From Plazaster borealis (lineage: Eukaryota > Echinodermata > Asteroidea > Forcipulatida > Labidiasteridae), in the NCBI GenBank assembly GCA_021014325.1, contig CM037460.1, forward strand, positions 22,830,544-22,894,543: a stretch of 64,000 nt of DNA, written 5' to 3'. Each line of letters opens with the position of its first letter. Positions within the stretch are counted from its first letter, which is position 1. The notes beneath the pieces were generated by a model. The model had not been told where the DNA came from and made no database searches. It worked only from the letters and a program-made list of their open reading frames with translations. Both the position numbers and the translations under genes were made by a program. Of the stretch, positions 24,241-39,200 are shown piece by piece.

Positions 24241-27200
24241 CTGTTGACCAAGAAAAAAATGATTAATGGAATCACGTGGCGTGTTGTGACCGGACTCAAA
24301 CTCTGGTGTTTCTGATCAGCAGAGTGTGGGTTCGAGGCCTGGTCGAGACAATTTTGTCCTGAAGCAAGACACTTAACCATTATTGCTGCGTCCTTCAGAT
24401 GGGATGAAAAGTTGTAGGTCCCGTGTGTTGTGTAATGCACGTAAAAGAACCCAGTGCACTTATCATAAAGAGAAGGGGTTCGCCCCGGGGTTCCTGGTTT
24501 GATTGGCTGCATATTGGGCCACAGCACCTTGTAAACCAAAGTGCTTTGTAAAGAAATAGGTCTCATACTCATCGCTTTGAAATGCCATCAGGTGTGACAA
24601 ATGCTATATAGGAACTCAGTACTATTATTATTAAAAGATTCAATTTTTTTTTTTTATACTTTGTAAATAGCTTAAAGTAACAATAATAATAATAATAGCG
24701 GCTTCCTGTATAGCACTCAAATCTGTCAAGAAGTGACGATCATGGAACTCAAACATTATTACCTCGGGCCAATTATAGAGCTGCTGAAGCAAAAATGGGC
24801 AGGATACCAGTCAAAGATGATACATTTGGAGTTGTATTTTGGCTGGTAACCTTTTTCTGACGTCACTTTTTTCAAATATATGGTCTGTACACATTTCTAC
24901 AGAGAATTGTTAGTTCATTCCCAAATTTTATAAATGGAAATTTTTAGACCATATTAACGTGAGGCTAGGGACTTGTAATTTTGTCCCCACCTTCATGAGG
25001 ACTCTATCAATTGGAAAATGAGTGCATTAAAAAACTATAGTAGCTCCAAGGCCATATTTATAAATTTGGCCTTGGAGCTCCTCTTTAAGCAAATGCATCT
25101 GCTCAGAAGGTTTTAGACAATTTTCCCCGTGCAACATTTCTAAAACGCTAAAGTTAGAAATTTTACAACTTTAAACCTCATTACATGAAAGAAATGCCTC
25201 ACCTGATAATCTACGATGAACTTGGGGTACTTGTTGAAGATTGGATACTGTCCTTTAGTGAGTGGCTTGAATTCCTCCAGCATTCTCTTGGGGTGGATGT
25301 CATCTGGAGTGGCCTCCCATAGTCTGTAAGCTTCACTGATGACTGTGCCGACGTGGACAGCATTACGGTGGTGGAAGAAGTACTGAAAAAGAGTTATTGC
25401 GGTAAAAAAACAAATCAGGGTTGAGATTTCAAAATGTTGAGAACAGGTGTTAAAATGGGAGACTCGTGAAAAACTAACAGCACGTTTAACTGGTAAACTC
25501 CAGGTGAAATTGTGCACAAGCAAGTCTAGAATTATGTATTAAATGTGGTGGAAGAAGTACTGAAAAAGAGTTATTGCGGTAAAAAAACAAATCAGGGTTG
25601 AGATTTCAAAATGTTAAGAACAGGTGTTAAAATGGGAGACTCGTGAAAAACTAACAGCACGTTTAACTGGTAAACTCCAGGTGAAATTGTGCACAAGCAA
25701 GTCTAGAATTATGTATTAAATCAATGGACAGGCCTCGAATTGCCGTGGTGCCCTCCGCTTAGCTGTGGTGCACTTTACAAAGTTCCAGTACGAATTTGCA
25801 TTTTCCTCAGAGAAGTGCCCCTTAACAGAAGGAAAATCGCTGTGCCCTTTCAAGAACGAAGTTCAAGGCCTGGGCCCAATTTCATAAAGCTGTTCACAAA
25901 GGGTAAACTTTTCTTTAACCAAACGGACAATCACTTAATCTGCAATGAGGCGACAAAATGAAGTCGACCCCCGATGAGTACCTTGAAATCATCCACATCT
26001 GTGCACTGAAGCAGAGGTTGTCTAGAGCCGATGATGTAAGCTACGACGATGAGAAGCAAGAAAGCGGGATGATTGGAGAAGATGTTATCCCACAACCTCT
26101 GCCACTCCTCTTTCGTGACAACTTCAGACATCAGGGTCTGCAGTAGGGGCCATGCATACACCTAAACCAGGTAGATACAGTAAATAATAATAATAATACT
26201 GAGTTCTTATATAGCGCTTTATCACACCCCCAGGGGCGTATCAAAGTGCTCAGTATTTTTTGCTGCAAGGTATGTGGAGCTACGTTTTAAAGTATGAGAC
26301 CTTTTTCCTTTATAGCACCATGTAATGGTTTACAAGGTGCTGTGGCGCAATATGCTGCCGATCAAACCAGAAACACCGGGGTGAAACCCCTTTTCTTTAC
26401 TCTGCTACAGTCAGTCCATTATGAGACTTTCCTGTGAATGAACACAAGGCTTTAAATGTTGGTGTACCTGGGCCGTAACGCCGTACTTGACGAAATGTTG
26501 CAGGACAGCTCGATCATGGTAGGCCAGAACATTCTCCACCATGGACAGCACATTGACGGGAGGATTCGGGAAGAACTCAAACCACTGCTGGCACCAATTG
26601 CCTGGGTACAGGAAATGAAAACAGTAGACTGTGAGAGCAACGTGACCCATGACTTAAGGGTTGTGCAAAACATTGGTAAGACTGAAAATACAATCTTCAC
26701 AGATTTGTACATAACTTACATGGTTCAAAGATAGTCATGGTGGAAAACTTCCCTTGAAATGTTTGAGAAACGAGTATAAAAAAACACGGTTGGCTCAGTG
26801 GTTTCTTTCCCTGCCTTTCACCTCTGTGGACCCCGGTTCGAATCCCACCTCAGACCCGAGACTTGCATGTGGATTGGGTTTTCAGTCCCTACCTGATTGC
26901 ATGGGTTTTCCCCCATTGGGGTTTTCCTCCCTCTTTTAAAACTGAGCATTTCTTCTCATTTCCTATTCATCCTGTAATTGGCGCTAATTGTGCTGTTGGA
27001 TGTGTGATCAAATAAAAAATTTACAGTATTTTTGATCATGTGAGAGCATGTGTGTGAAGTGAATTTACATGATGTGGAAAACCAGCAAAACGAACTGGCA
27101 TTGTTGTTGTTATTATTATCATTTATTTGGCCATTGATACAGGAAAACAACATACAGGCAGTCAAAATAAGATAAAACTGTAATTGCAATGCAAGGAAAT

Positions 27201-30200
27201 TCCCCGTTGAAAGTAGCTGTTTAAGTTAATTAAGATTATTTGCAAAACACACCTTGAGCCCATGTCACCTTGTTTACATAAAGAGTAACACTTCGCCAAA
27301 CAATTCATACATTCTCATTTCATTTTCATGTGGATAATAATTCGGCATACTGACTTGGGTTTCTTCTTCTTTTTTTTCCTTTTTTTCATGGCAACAGGTG
27401 TCTTGCAAATATTTTGCTTAGCAAACACTTGTTTGCGCCACATCTATATGAAATTGGGCCAAGGTACCAGTGAAGTTAGCTTCCAAGGGGCCTACCAGGG
27501 AATGCCTGGGCAATAACTACACAGATAAGTTTGTTGCGTCAGTGCAACAACATCATTCTCGATTTTGTAATAATGTTCAGTGCAAAAAAACGTTGTATCT
27601 CTGTGCATATTGGTTTTGGTATACATCCAGGTTTTTTAAAGCAAAATTTTGACACTTTCAAACTCGCACATAACGTGAATGCAATTTTAGGAGATACATT
27701 GTAAGTTTCACTTTGAAAAAATAGACGGGGTAGGCCTAGGAAGAGATGGGAAAATGACATCGTTGCTAACACCACCTTTTATCTGGAACACAGAAGAGCA
27801 CAAAACAGGCAGGAGAGGAGAGCGAACATTTGTGGAACCAACGTCCTTCGGAACATAGTTTAAGATTGATTGACTTTGTTGCAATGACACGACAATTTAT
27901 TGAAATACAATTGGAGAGAAGTCTTACTTAAGATTGTAGCTATGACTTCAAAGCAGACAAGCTGGTTGTTCTGGAAGAGTTTCACGAAAGGAAATGCCAT
28001 CAAAGGTAGGTAATCAGTCTCCCCAAAGATGGCAGACCAGTGGGCCAGCCCCGACAATGTCCTGCGGAGAAAGTGACGTTTCCGATTAAAAGTGTTAACT
28101 ATTTCGCACATTAAAATATCTCAAGTTATCAATTTGAAAATTCTGCTATTGATGCCTTGAACACGCATTAGGCGTGGCAACTGTGCCACACTCACCATTT
28201 TGGGAGTCAACTCTTTAGCCTAAAATGTGCACTATACTGTGGCGTGTCGTGGCCGAGCGGTCTAGTTCACCAGACCCAAGCTCTGGTGTTGTCAGCAGCA
28301 GAGTGTGGGTTTGAATCCCAGTCATGACACTTGTGCCCTCGAGCAAGGCACTTAACCATAATTGCTTCGTGAAAGGTTGGGAAGGTAGTGCAGTCTGCTC
28401 TACCAGCAAGGCTCCTAGTGGATGATACTCATGCCTACATCCTTACAGACTGTGAAGGGGGTAACCCTCTTTCAGCCCCAGGAGTAGGTGGCAACGTGAC
28501 CCTGTTGGCAGTTGATTTGGGTCTATAGCCCAAATGGGTCAAGTGTAAGCCCTCACCTTGCCGTGGCCGTCCGGCCTTGTGATGTTAGGCGATCTCTTAT
28601 AAAATAAAATAAATAACACACAGGGACATTGACTCCCAAAACGGCGCAACCAAGATTATGATGATGATGACGTCAGGTGAATTGGGTCAATTGAAGGTAT
28701 TGTGTTTCCCTAAAAAAAAAACCTCCCCCAAGCAGAACCTGGTCCTCTAGGTTTCTGTCTTGCTCTTGGACCTGCGGATGATTGTCTTTTGCTATTGAAC
28801 CTCCGAGTTTTGAACTTGGGTGTTAAAGAGGGGCGCTGAGGTCAAATTCACTTTTGTGATGCATTCATTTTCCAAAAGTTAAAGCCCTTATGAAAGTGTG
28901 GAGGGGGAGAAAGTCTCTAACCTCACGTTAAAACCATTGTATTTGATACCCTTCCAATGCGAATTTTGTCAACATCCAAAAACATCAAACGGTATGTGAC
29001 ATTTCAAATATGTGGGTCTTCAGTCTTGTACAGGAATTTTGTTTCCCTGTGAAAGAGTATCAAATAAAATGGCAATGTACACCATTTTAATATGAGGTCA
29101 GAGACTTATAACTGTTGTTTCCACTTTCATAAAGACTCAAATTATTGGAACACGAGTGAATTTGACCTTGGAGCCCCTCTTTAAACTTCTAGGTTTGCAA
29201 GGTCTTGGAAGTGCTGGTCACATTCTTGCACAGTGACCATTGAAGTCTTTGACTTCCATGTCTAGACTCGAGCACCGGTGTAAAGGCCATGTCAGACTAG
29301 GCAATTTACAGGCAACCAGTGCCAGGCAATTTCCAATAAAGAAATTTATTCACATTTCAGTTTTCTCATTATTTTCCTGAGGATAGGGAGTTACAGCTAG
29401 AAGACTGTCTGCTGCCAAAGTCTTCCTTGTGCATGCAGTGCAGTTGGTTGCCTCCCAAGTTGCCAGAAAATTTTTCCCTTTGTGACACGGCCTTAATCCT
29501 ACCTCTGCAACACCCTCAGAAGCTTGCGACTCTTGATGGGGTAATCTTCATGGACCTTGGCCCAGGCGATGTGGGTTCCTTTGTCGACTAGACTGCTGAA
29601 TGCCGCATGGTTCTCAGGAAGACGAAGAACGGAACGCCAGATAAACATTCTGCACATCACATTAAAAAAATATATATATATATATACTCCATAAAGATGT
29701 CATGTGTTTAAAAAAATATCCCTACGAACCATTTCCTGGTACTATTTATTTATTTATTTATTTATTTATTTATTTCGGTTTAAAAACACAAAACATGGTC
29801 GGTAGTATCACGAAGTAATGCTAAAAATGACATGCTTACAAAATAAAACACTAAGTATTACAAAGACAATAACAAATCAGAAACCTGGATGAGCCAGATG
29901 GAAGAAATAACACAAGATTACTATGCTAAAAATACATAGTTGCTGATATATGTATTTTTGTGAACCGCTTTGAGGCCTTCCATAAGCTGCTATCTAAATA
30001 CTTCATTATTATTTTTGCGTTGCCCGTTTGTCTTGTCTCCATGTTTGTAGTTTGTCTGTCTGGGCTGTCGCCTACAAGCCTTGGCTTAATCTGACAGCCT
30101 CACGCTCTCGTTTATTTTGGTCTACATAGATTAACTCTTTCCCCTCCATCTTCTGTGCTTATTATATTGCTTATCTATTTAATATTCTGTGTATATGTTA

Positions 30201-33200
30201 TATTTTGAAAAGTAAAAAGTAGAGTCTGTCCCGAGCCAATATGGCTCATCAGGCCGGTGTTTATACCCGGTTTCCTTGGCATTAAACAACTGAGAATATT
30301 TCTATTCCCCCTGGACCGGCTGGCAGTCCATCGCAGGTTACTCCCCAGCTCTTGCTGGTACCCATTTGTACTCCTGGGTGAAGAGAAGCAATAATGGTTA
30401 AGTGTCTTGCTTAAGGACACAAGTGTCACAACCAGGACTCGAACCCACACTCTGCTGATCAGAAACACCAGAGCTTGAGTACGGTGCTCTTATCCAGTCG
30501 GCCACGACACGCCACTATATTTTGAGAAGAGTAGTATGAAATAAATGTTGACTTGACTAAAAATTAAACAAATTCCAGTAACTTAAGCAGCTTAGAGGGG
30601 CCCACTTGGCTTAAAAAAAGTACATCATAAATAAATATTATTTTGTATTGTTATTTTTATTATCAAGGTATAATCCTGGAGACAAGACACACACCTGTAT
30701 TTTGCAGGATATTCTCCATAGCCTTTGAGAATCGAATGAAGTCTATTCAGGTCTAGCCCCTCAGGTAAATCAGACATCTGTACAAATTGAAATAACACAA
30801 CAATTAAAGTAAGGCTCACCCTCAACTCTACCCTGTGCCTGCTGACAATGGCTAGTAGAAAATGCTGCGGGCTATTATACAAATAGTTACTGTTTCGGGT
30901 AAAACTACAGGATCCAAAGAGCTTTCCCACTTTTACCCCCCCCCCACCCCCCCGAGACAAAAACACCAGGGATTTTGTTATTTTATTTATTTTGTTAATG
31001 AGATATCGCCTAACATCACAAGCTAGGACAGCCACTTCAAGGTGAGGGCTTAAATATAGTTCTTTCTGCTTTAAACACCTCAAGGTCCTTCTTGCATTGT
31101 ATGCATATTTAACAAAACATTTAAGACTGATGAAGTGTTAAAACAAATGGAGAAAAAAACTTTTAAAAAAATAATAACTTTATTGAATGTGATGTGTACT
31201 TGTTTGAATTTGTTGTCCATTTTCATTCTGTACTGTATTCAAACTTAGTTCAGTTCAGTTTACTTTATTATTACACCAAAATATACATGTTGTGCAAAAG
31301 AGAAAATCCAGAACAGGCACACTGGCCCACTAAATAGGGACACTGGAAAACAAAACAAAACCAACTACAAACACAAATTGGGAAACAAAATCACAAAACA
31401 GCAGCAGAAAACATTGAAATATACTACTTAATTATTCTACTTAACCCTTTAGAGAACATTCATTTCTGTATAATCATCACAAAATGCCCAGACATTGCTT
31501 ATATTGTTCATTTCTTGAATCAAATTTTGTTAGTAAAAATGTCAACAGATATAACACAAAACAGAAAATTTAGTTTTGTGTTTAGAAATTGGGATACTAT
31601 GTTAACATAATACATTGGAAAATTTCATATCCAGACATGACCTTTACTTTGACCTCTTTATGTGAATGAAAGCAGGTCAAACCTTGCGGCTGCTATGGGC
31701 ATTTTGGTACAAGCCGCTTGTGGCCGCTATGGGCATTTTGGTACAAGCCGCTTGTGGCCGCTATGGTCTGTAAAGGATTAACGTTATGACAATATCCTTG
31801 AGATCTTGGAAAGTAAAAAGCACAATTGACTAGCCCGGTGAGCTTAAAAAAGAAACGCTTTTAAAAGCAAAAGGCCTAAAATACCTCTGCTTGATTTTCA
31901 GACTCCCCTGTCTGCATCGCTCCAGCCCTCCTCCTGACTCCTGTTGTGACGGTGTGTGTCACCCCTGGTGTCTCCCTACTTGTCCCTTGCATCTGTAGTC
32001 TCCCTGGGGTCATAGACCTGAGGGTGGTGCTGTTGGCCGTATCGCCGTGTGCGACTTTCTTCTTGGTCCTCCCTGAGGCAACTTTAACGATGACTGGTGG
32101 TGGCTAATGGGATAAAGATTTACTCAAATTTTTGAAATAAAATAACAGTGCAGGAGAGGTAGTTCTGCAAGAGGTGGTAAAGAAACATTGTTATGTGCTT
32201 TTAAGCTCTAAAACAAAGGGGGTTCATTCCTGACTTTCAATAACATGTAATCAAAGCGGCCTTGAATTTGATGTTTTGACTGACGAAAAATTCCTCCTTG
32301 TATATGTAAAGATCCATTAGTTGTTGAAATCCAATTGATGTCATGTTTCAAATTTCACTCTGAAAAAGTCAGGAATGAACCAAAACATCCCTGTACAAAA
32401 ATGTACAGACCCATTTTTCTCAGAATGATGTCATCAGATGTTTTGGATGTTGACAAATGTTGCACTGAAAGGGTATCGAATACAATGGCCTTTTACAACA
32501 CTTTAACGTGAGGTTGGAGACTGGTCATTTTTTACACACTCACATAAGGACTCTATCTATTGGAACATTGCAAAATTGAATTGGTCAATTCCCTTCCACT
32601 TTAAAGGCACTGAACACGTTTGGTAATTGTCAAAGACCAGTGTTCTCACTTGGTGTATCCCAACATATGCATAAAATAACAAGGCTGTGAAAATTTGGGC
32701 TCAATTGGTAATCGAATTTGCAAGAAAATGATGAAAGAAAAAACACCCTTGTTGTACAAATTTGTGTGCTTTCACTGTTTCAGATAGGAATAAAAACTTC
32801 TTGCAAGAAGTTTTTATTATTTTAGTGAGAAATTACCTCTTTCTCAAAAACTACGTTACTTCAGAGGGAGTCGTTTCCTATAATGTTTTATACTATCAAC
32901 AGCTCTCCGTTGGTTGTTACCAATTAAGTTTTTATGCTAATATTTGTTTTGAGTCATTACCAAACGTGTACGATGCCTTTAACTACTGGAGTTTTGGGCT
33001 TATGGACAAAAGGTGACAGGTTCTTTTTTGTCACCTACAACGTAATAGTTCCACAGCTTACTAAAAAAAAACACCACCCTGATATCTCAAACTTCTTTCT
33101 CTATGCTTTAAACCTTATTAAAATCTGACATCAGCGCCGGCACGCTGTAGACATTCACGCAGCCACTCTCAACCACCGCTGTGATGTGACGACCAGTCGG

Positions 33201-36200
33201 GTTGACGGACACACCAGAGACACGATCCTTGAGTGTTCCTAAGTCAAAGAGCATCTTACACGTGGTAATGTTCAAGAATCTCATGATGCCATCCTGGCTT
33301 AGGACACCAACAATCTGGAATTGTAATCCGTGCAAAACAGAGATGTTGAGACTCTAGAATTCATAGGTTTGCAAAAAGTAACCCAATTTAACCCTTTCAT
33401 GCACCATTTATTTTGGTGATAAATTGATCATATGGACACATTAGTTGTTTATTTGTTTTTTTTGCAAATGGCGACCCCCCAAATCACAGGGCCCAATTTC
33501 ATAGAGCTGCTTAAGAACTAAAAAGTAGCTAAGCACATTCAAATTATGCTTACTAGAATAACGTTACCAGCTAAAGTAAGGTTCAGTATGTACGATTTGT
33601 GGCTGGTATATATCCTGCTCATTTATGCTTAGCAGAAATTTGTTAGGCAATATTTGCTGCTTAAGCAGCTCTATGAAATTGGCCCAGTTCACAATAGCAT
33701 CCTCAAGAGTCCGCTGTCCCATTCTGAAAACTGTGTGGCCGTGCGATCTTTATTTTTCGTTTTACAACTATTTTTTTCTGAAGGGATTTAAACCGATCGC
33801 TAGAGTCCGGTCGGTGCATGAAAGAGTTAAAGTTCAAGGTTGGCAGGAACCACCTGTACAGTGTTCTGTGTCAGAATATACTGAGTTTTTAAATTGGTGC
33901 AGAGGCTCTCCTGCCTTCCAATTTGTGTTGATGTGGAGAATGTCGGTCAATTTCAACAAGCCCTAAGTCCTGAGCCCAGTTTCATAAAGCTGCTTAAGCA
34001 CAATAAGTTGCTAAACACAACGAAATTACCATTTTACGTGTACTGTACCATCTGTGACTGGTATCCTGCTTATTTTTGCTTGGCAGAAAATCGTTTAAGC
34101 AATATTTTTCTGCGTAAGCAGTTCTATGAAAGCGGGTTTTAGGTTTTATCTAAGGTTTATGTAACTCTCTAAGGTTTATCAAATTGGTTTTATCTAACTC
34201 TACATCAATAGACTCTGCTAGGGTCGAAACTTCAGGCCATTATTTTTTGCATCAATGTCTAACAGAAACTCATTTGGCGGCCAGTACAGAGCCAATGACA
34301 TGTGATAGACCACATGTTCTGACTATTTTTGTTCATTGTCCCTTATCCACAAATTATTTCTACCTGACTTGAGCCGCCGTCAAAACTCTCCGGAAGGAAC
34401 TCAAGTTGTTTGACGACTCGGACTTTGACCGGCATTTCAATCACTCTCAATAAACGCCGTGTATCCAAGGCCCAGATATGAAGAAACCTTGACTTGCCTC
34501 CAGCAACTAAGAAACGTCCATCTCTATCAAAGTTAAAGAGAGGTGGGAATTCAAACAAGGTGAATTAACGGCGGGTAAAAAACCTCGTCCAGCTGGACAG
34601 ATTACCTCAGAGCTACAGTGATTAAAAGCATTGTACTTGTTTGGTATTTGGAGCCTATTGTTTTTTTCAAGCCTATAAAGTTGTAGATATCATAATAGAT
34701 ACCATAAAACTAAACTGTAAAAATTTCACTTCAAAAGGTGGTAGCGGTTTCGAGATATTGCCGAAAATCTGGAGCGGTTATGTCCACGCAGGAAGAATAA
34801 TCTGCAATTGGAATACACACTCTGAGAAGCGTTACGGGTAACGCTTCTCAGATCCAAATGTTTTTGGGGATAAAAAGTGATATATTTGTCCATAACCGCA
34901 GTACTTCGAAGTGAAAAGTTTCTCAAAATCCATTATACTATCCAAAGCTGCTGTACTTCTTACCAAGTAAGTTTGTATTGCCATTAATTATCAGAGTCAT
35001 TACCAAACGTGTACGATGCCTTTAAGTTCACTTATAAGGCATCCTTGGTTTCATTACCAGAAGTATATAACAATAACTATGCCTGATGACCAGGGATAAT
35101 AAATTGTAAAGCGCCTTGATCTAGCTACAAGGATATGTTGCTATATCAGAAATGTTTATCATTAATCACTTGAAAAAACCTTTGAAATGTTTAGTGGTCA
35201 CCTCTAGGTTTAATAATGAAACCCTCTGCACGCCTAGAATACAGACCCCCACCAAATGGAAAAGTTGAGGTTCTGACACAATAAAAGCTGTGGATTTTCT
35301 TTCCAGGTTTTAATTTTTTCCCCCCCAAAAAAATTAATTGAAGGCAAAGGTAAGTCTTTGGGAAAAAGCTGCAAAAATTGTAAACAAATTCCTGACAAAA
35401 CAAAGGCTTGAATAATGTTATTATTATTATAAATTAAAATTTCTGGTAATGAAACCAAGTCTTATAAGTGAACTTAATCACTGTAGCTCACAAGCTTGAG
35501 GAAACTTGTACACAAGGGTGCTTGCTATGTGAACTAGAAACACCGGGGTTAATCCCTACTCTTCCATGATAAGTGTTATGGGTTCTTTTACATGCACTAC
35601 CAATCATAGTACTTGGGACTTATGACTTTACATCCCATCCAAAGAACAAAGCAATAATGGTTAAGTGTCTTGCTCAAAGGCACAAATGTCAAGACCAAGA
35701 CTCGAACCCACACTCTGCTGATCAGAAACACCAGAGCTTCAGCCCGGTGTTCTTAACCGCTCGGCCGCTCTAAAACAACGGGCCATTAAATGTCCCGTCC
35801 ATACCTACCTTGGTGTGGCAAACGCCTTGTAGTGTGGACTCTCTCCAGGGGGTACAGGGAGCTGGTATTTGCATTGCAGGGTGTCTGACTCCCAAGCGAA
35901 GATTGAATCATCACGGAAACAGGTCATGATGGTGTTACTCAGCGGCAAGAAGAACACCTGTAAGTCAATTATGGTACCCCCGTTATTTTAACTTTTATAT
36001 ATATTTTCATCAACATCTCAACTGCAGGCGTGTAAGTGGGAAGTGAAACAAATTCCTAATCCTTCATAGACCATTCCTCAAACTTTCTCCCTGGGAGCAA
36101 ACAACCCCAAGCTGCTTGTGTTATCGCTAATGGGTTTGAATCCAACACAAGTCTGTCTCAAACCCACCTAGGATCCCATTTATACGCCTGGGTTAAGAGA

Positions 36201-39200
36201 AACAATTATCGTTAAGTGCCTTGCTCAAGGACAGAGAAGTTATAACCGGGAATCGAGCCCACACTTCAATAATTCAGCCATTAGAACTTGAGTTCGAAAT
36301 AGATGCGTTCATGAACCGGGAGCAAATGAAGAGCTTGTAAGATTAGAGAGATGTGTGACATGTGTCTAGTAAGTGTGACCAGTCTGGTGGCTGTGTTTTG
36401 CAGTCGTTGAAGGCGATTTATTTGGTTGTCAGGAAGGTTGATAAGGAGAGCGTTACAGAACTCAAAACGTGAAGAGATGGGTGTGTGAACCAGCAGGATC
36501 AGAGATTTAATATAAAAAATAAATAATGATAATTCTAAATGAAACCCAGCAACTTACCTTTGAAATGGCGACGGCATCTCGAACATTGAGCTTCCGTTTC
36601 CTGGTGAAGGTGTCCAAGTCCCACAGCAGGCTGGTATCTGAGGAGGTGGTCAGGGCGTAGCGACCAGAGGCATGAATGGAGATGGAATGAATAGGAGTTC
36701 CATGACCTTTCATCCATGCGACCAGCTCCTTTGTGTCTGTTGGCAAAAACAACAACAGAATGGAATATTATACAAATATTGGATGCGTGTTTCGAGTCCC
36801 TACATTGTGTGGATCTTTTTTTGTGGACCTCTTTTGTCCACACTTTGCATGCAACGCTTAAACACAAACACACGCAAACACGCACTGCAATTGGGGACCT
36901 CCTATTGCCCCTCTTTTGTTTGTTCTTTTTCCAACAGCTCCCATTGGTTTTTTGTACACACTTTCCAACTAGGGACCTTCACCCAAGTGGGGACTTTCAC
37001 CCAATTGGGGACCCTATTGTCTTCTTTTGTTATAGCTCCCCGGTTTGAATGTGTAAACACTATATGCCCCTTCGGCTTTGCCAGCGGGCATAGAGATTAA
37101 CCCGTTGATCACACAACCTTTTCCTTCACCCTTCAGGGCCCAATTTCATAGAGCTTCTTCAGCACAAAAGGTAGCTAAGCACAGCAAAATTATGCATACC
37201 AGAATAAGGTTACCAGCCAAACTACCAAGTCACATGTACAGTTTGTGACTGGTATCCTGCTCATTGCTGCTAAGCAGAAAATTGTTATGCAATATTTTCT
37301 TCCCTTGACGCAGACTCACCGGTATCAAAACATTTCAGGGAGCAATCAGCCAAAGCAGCTAAGTACTCCGTCTTCCGTCTGAGTGTGAATCCTAAAGATG
37401 TGCACGCCTGACCAGTCTTCTGGACTAACTGGAATCTACAATAAAAGATCGGATATAAAGATATGAGTTTATTCAGCATTTTCCCTTAACTCTTTCAGTG
37501 CCAAGCTTTTTGAGGTTTTTCAAAATTCTGTAAAAAAAAAAAAAAAAAAAAAAAAATTCTTGAGTGATAATGCCCTCTTGTGATAACATGTACATTATGG
37601 GCCATACAAGTACGATGACATTTTTTTAGTACATCAAAAAGATCGTACATTTACGATAATGGCGCTTTCGGAATACATAAAGTAGATCGTACATGTACGA
37701 CCTTGGCACTGAAAGAGTTAACAGTGGTCCGCTAGCCAAGTGCTAGTTAAAACACCTGGGAATCAGTCCCAAATTCTTTGAGTGATCCAGCTGGCTTGTT
37801 TGGTGCTAAAAAAGCATCCCTATTTGTGGCGTGTCGTGGCCGAGGCCGAGCGGATAAGAACACCGAACTCAAGTTCTGGTGTTTCTGATCAGCAGAGTGT
37901 GGGTTCGAATCCCAGTCATGACACTTGTGTCCTTAAGCAAGACACTTAACCACATGCTTTGTCCTTCGGATGGGACGTTAAGCCGTAGGTCCCGTGTGTT
38001 GTGCAATGCACGTAAAAGAACCCAGTGCACTTATCGCAAAGAGAAGGGGTTCGCCCCGGTGTTCCTGGTTTGATTGGCTGCATATTGCGCCACAGCACCT
38101 TGTAAACCATTACATGGTGCTATGCAAAGGAATAGGTCTCATACTTCAACACGTAACTCCACTTACCTTGTAGGAAAAAATACTGAGCCCTTTGAGACAC
38201 CCATCGGGAGTATAAAGCGCTATATAAGAACTGCATTATTATTATTTACTATGAAGTATGGACTGTGAAAAAGCCGATAGGCTAGTGAAAGAAAAAAAGT
38301 TAACTAGTCAAGCTGGCTAGTCACTGAAAAAGTTATGGGCAAACCCTGGTTAATGGATAGTACGATATACACTGCAACAGTAATTGAGTTCACTTTTGTT
38401 GTCCCTGACCCGCATGATTTGTCGTTGTTTTTCCCGTGTTTGGTTACCCACTTGTTTGTTGGTTTTGTTCCCCTCCTGCATGCTCCACCCTCACTCGCTC
38501 AATCTGTTTTGGTCCCTAGATGTCTTTGTTTCTTTTGCCTTTACTATTTGTTTCTATTTACTTTATATATATTATTTCCTACTTTTTATTACTTGTAATT
38601 ATTCATCTAGGGCTCACTTACTTATGTTATGTTTACTGTTGTTTACATATTTGTTTTGTTTGGTTTACTTCTTTATTCCTCTTCATGTACTTGTTTCTCT
38701 GTAATTTGTGTATGGTTTGTCTTGGTCAAATAAAAAATAATAAGAATAATACAATGTTTTTCGATTACTAGCTTTAATTCAGGCTTCCCTAGTATTCTAA
38801 TAAAACAGCTTAAGGTGAATTCAGGGTACATTTATTTATCTGTTTACCTGTTTTTGGCGAGATCAAACACATAGATATTTCCCTGGTGGTCAGCTGCGAC
38901 AAAGCTATCTCCACTGCTGCTGAATGCTGTGTGCAAGAAGCGGACATGCCTCCCACTGGGTGTGAAGGAGCTGCTGGCATCATGGCTGATCTGCACCATT
39001 AACCTGTAAAGAAATCAATATTGGGATAGTTATTATTCTTATATAATTATGGTAATGAAACCAAGGATGCCTCATAAGCGAACTTTAATCACTGTAGCTC
39101 GCAAGCCTGAGGAAACCTGTAAACAAGGGTGCTTGCTATGTGAACCAGGAACACAGGGGCTAACCCCTACTCTTTCACAATAAGTGTTCTGGGTTCGTTT

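Noticed and set aside
38335..38771. Hydrophobic frames of 83-106 codons with many F, L and Y
   Set aside because: They come from a T-rich stretch that ends in an AATAAA/AAT tail, like a retroposon 3' end. Three frames are open together; no gene evidence.
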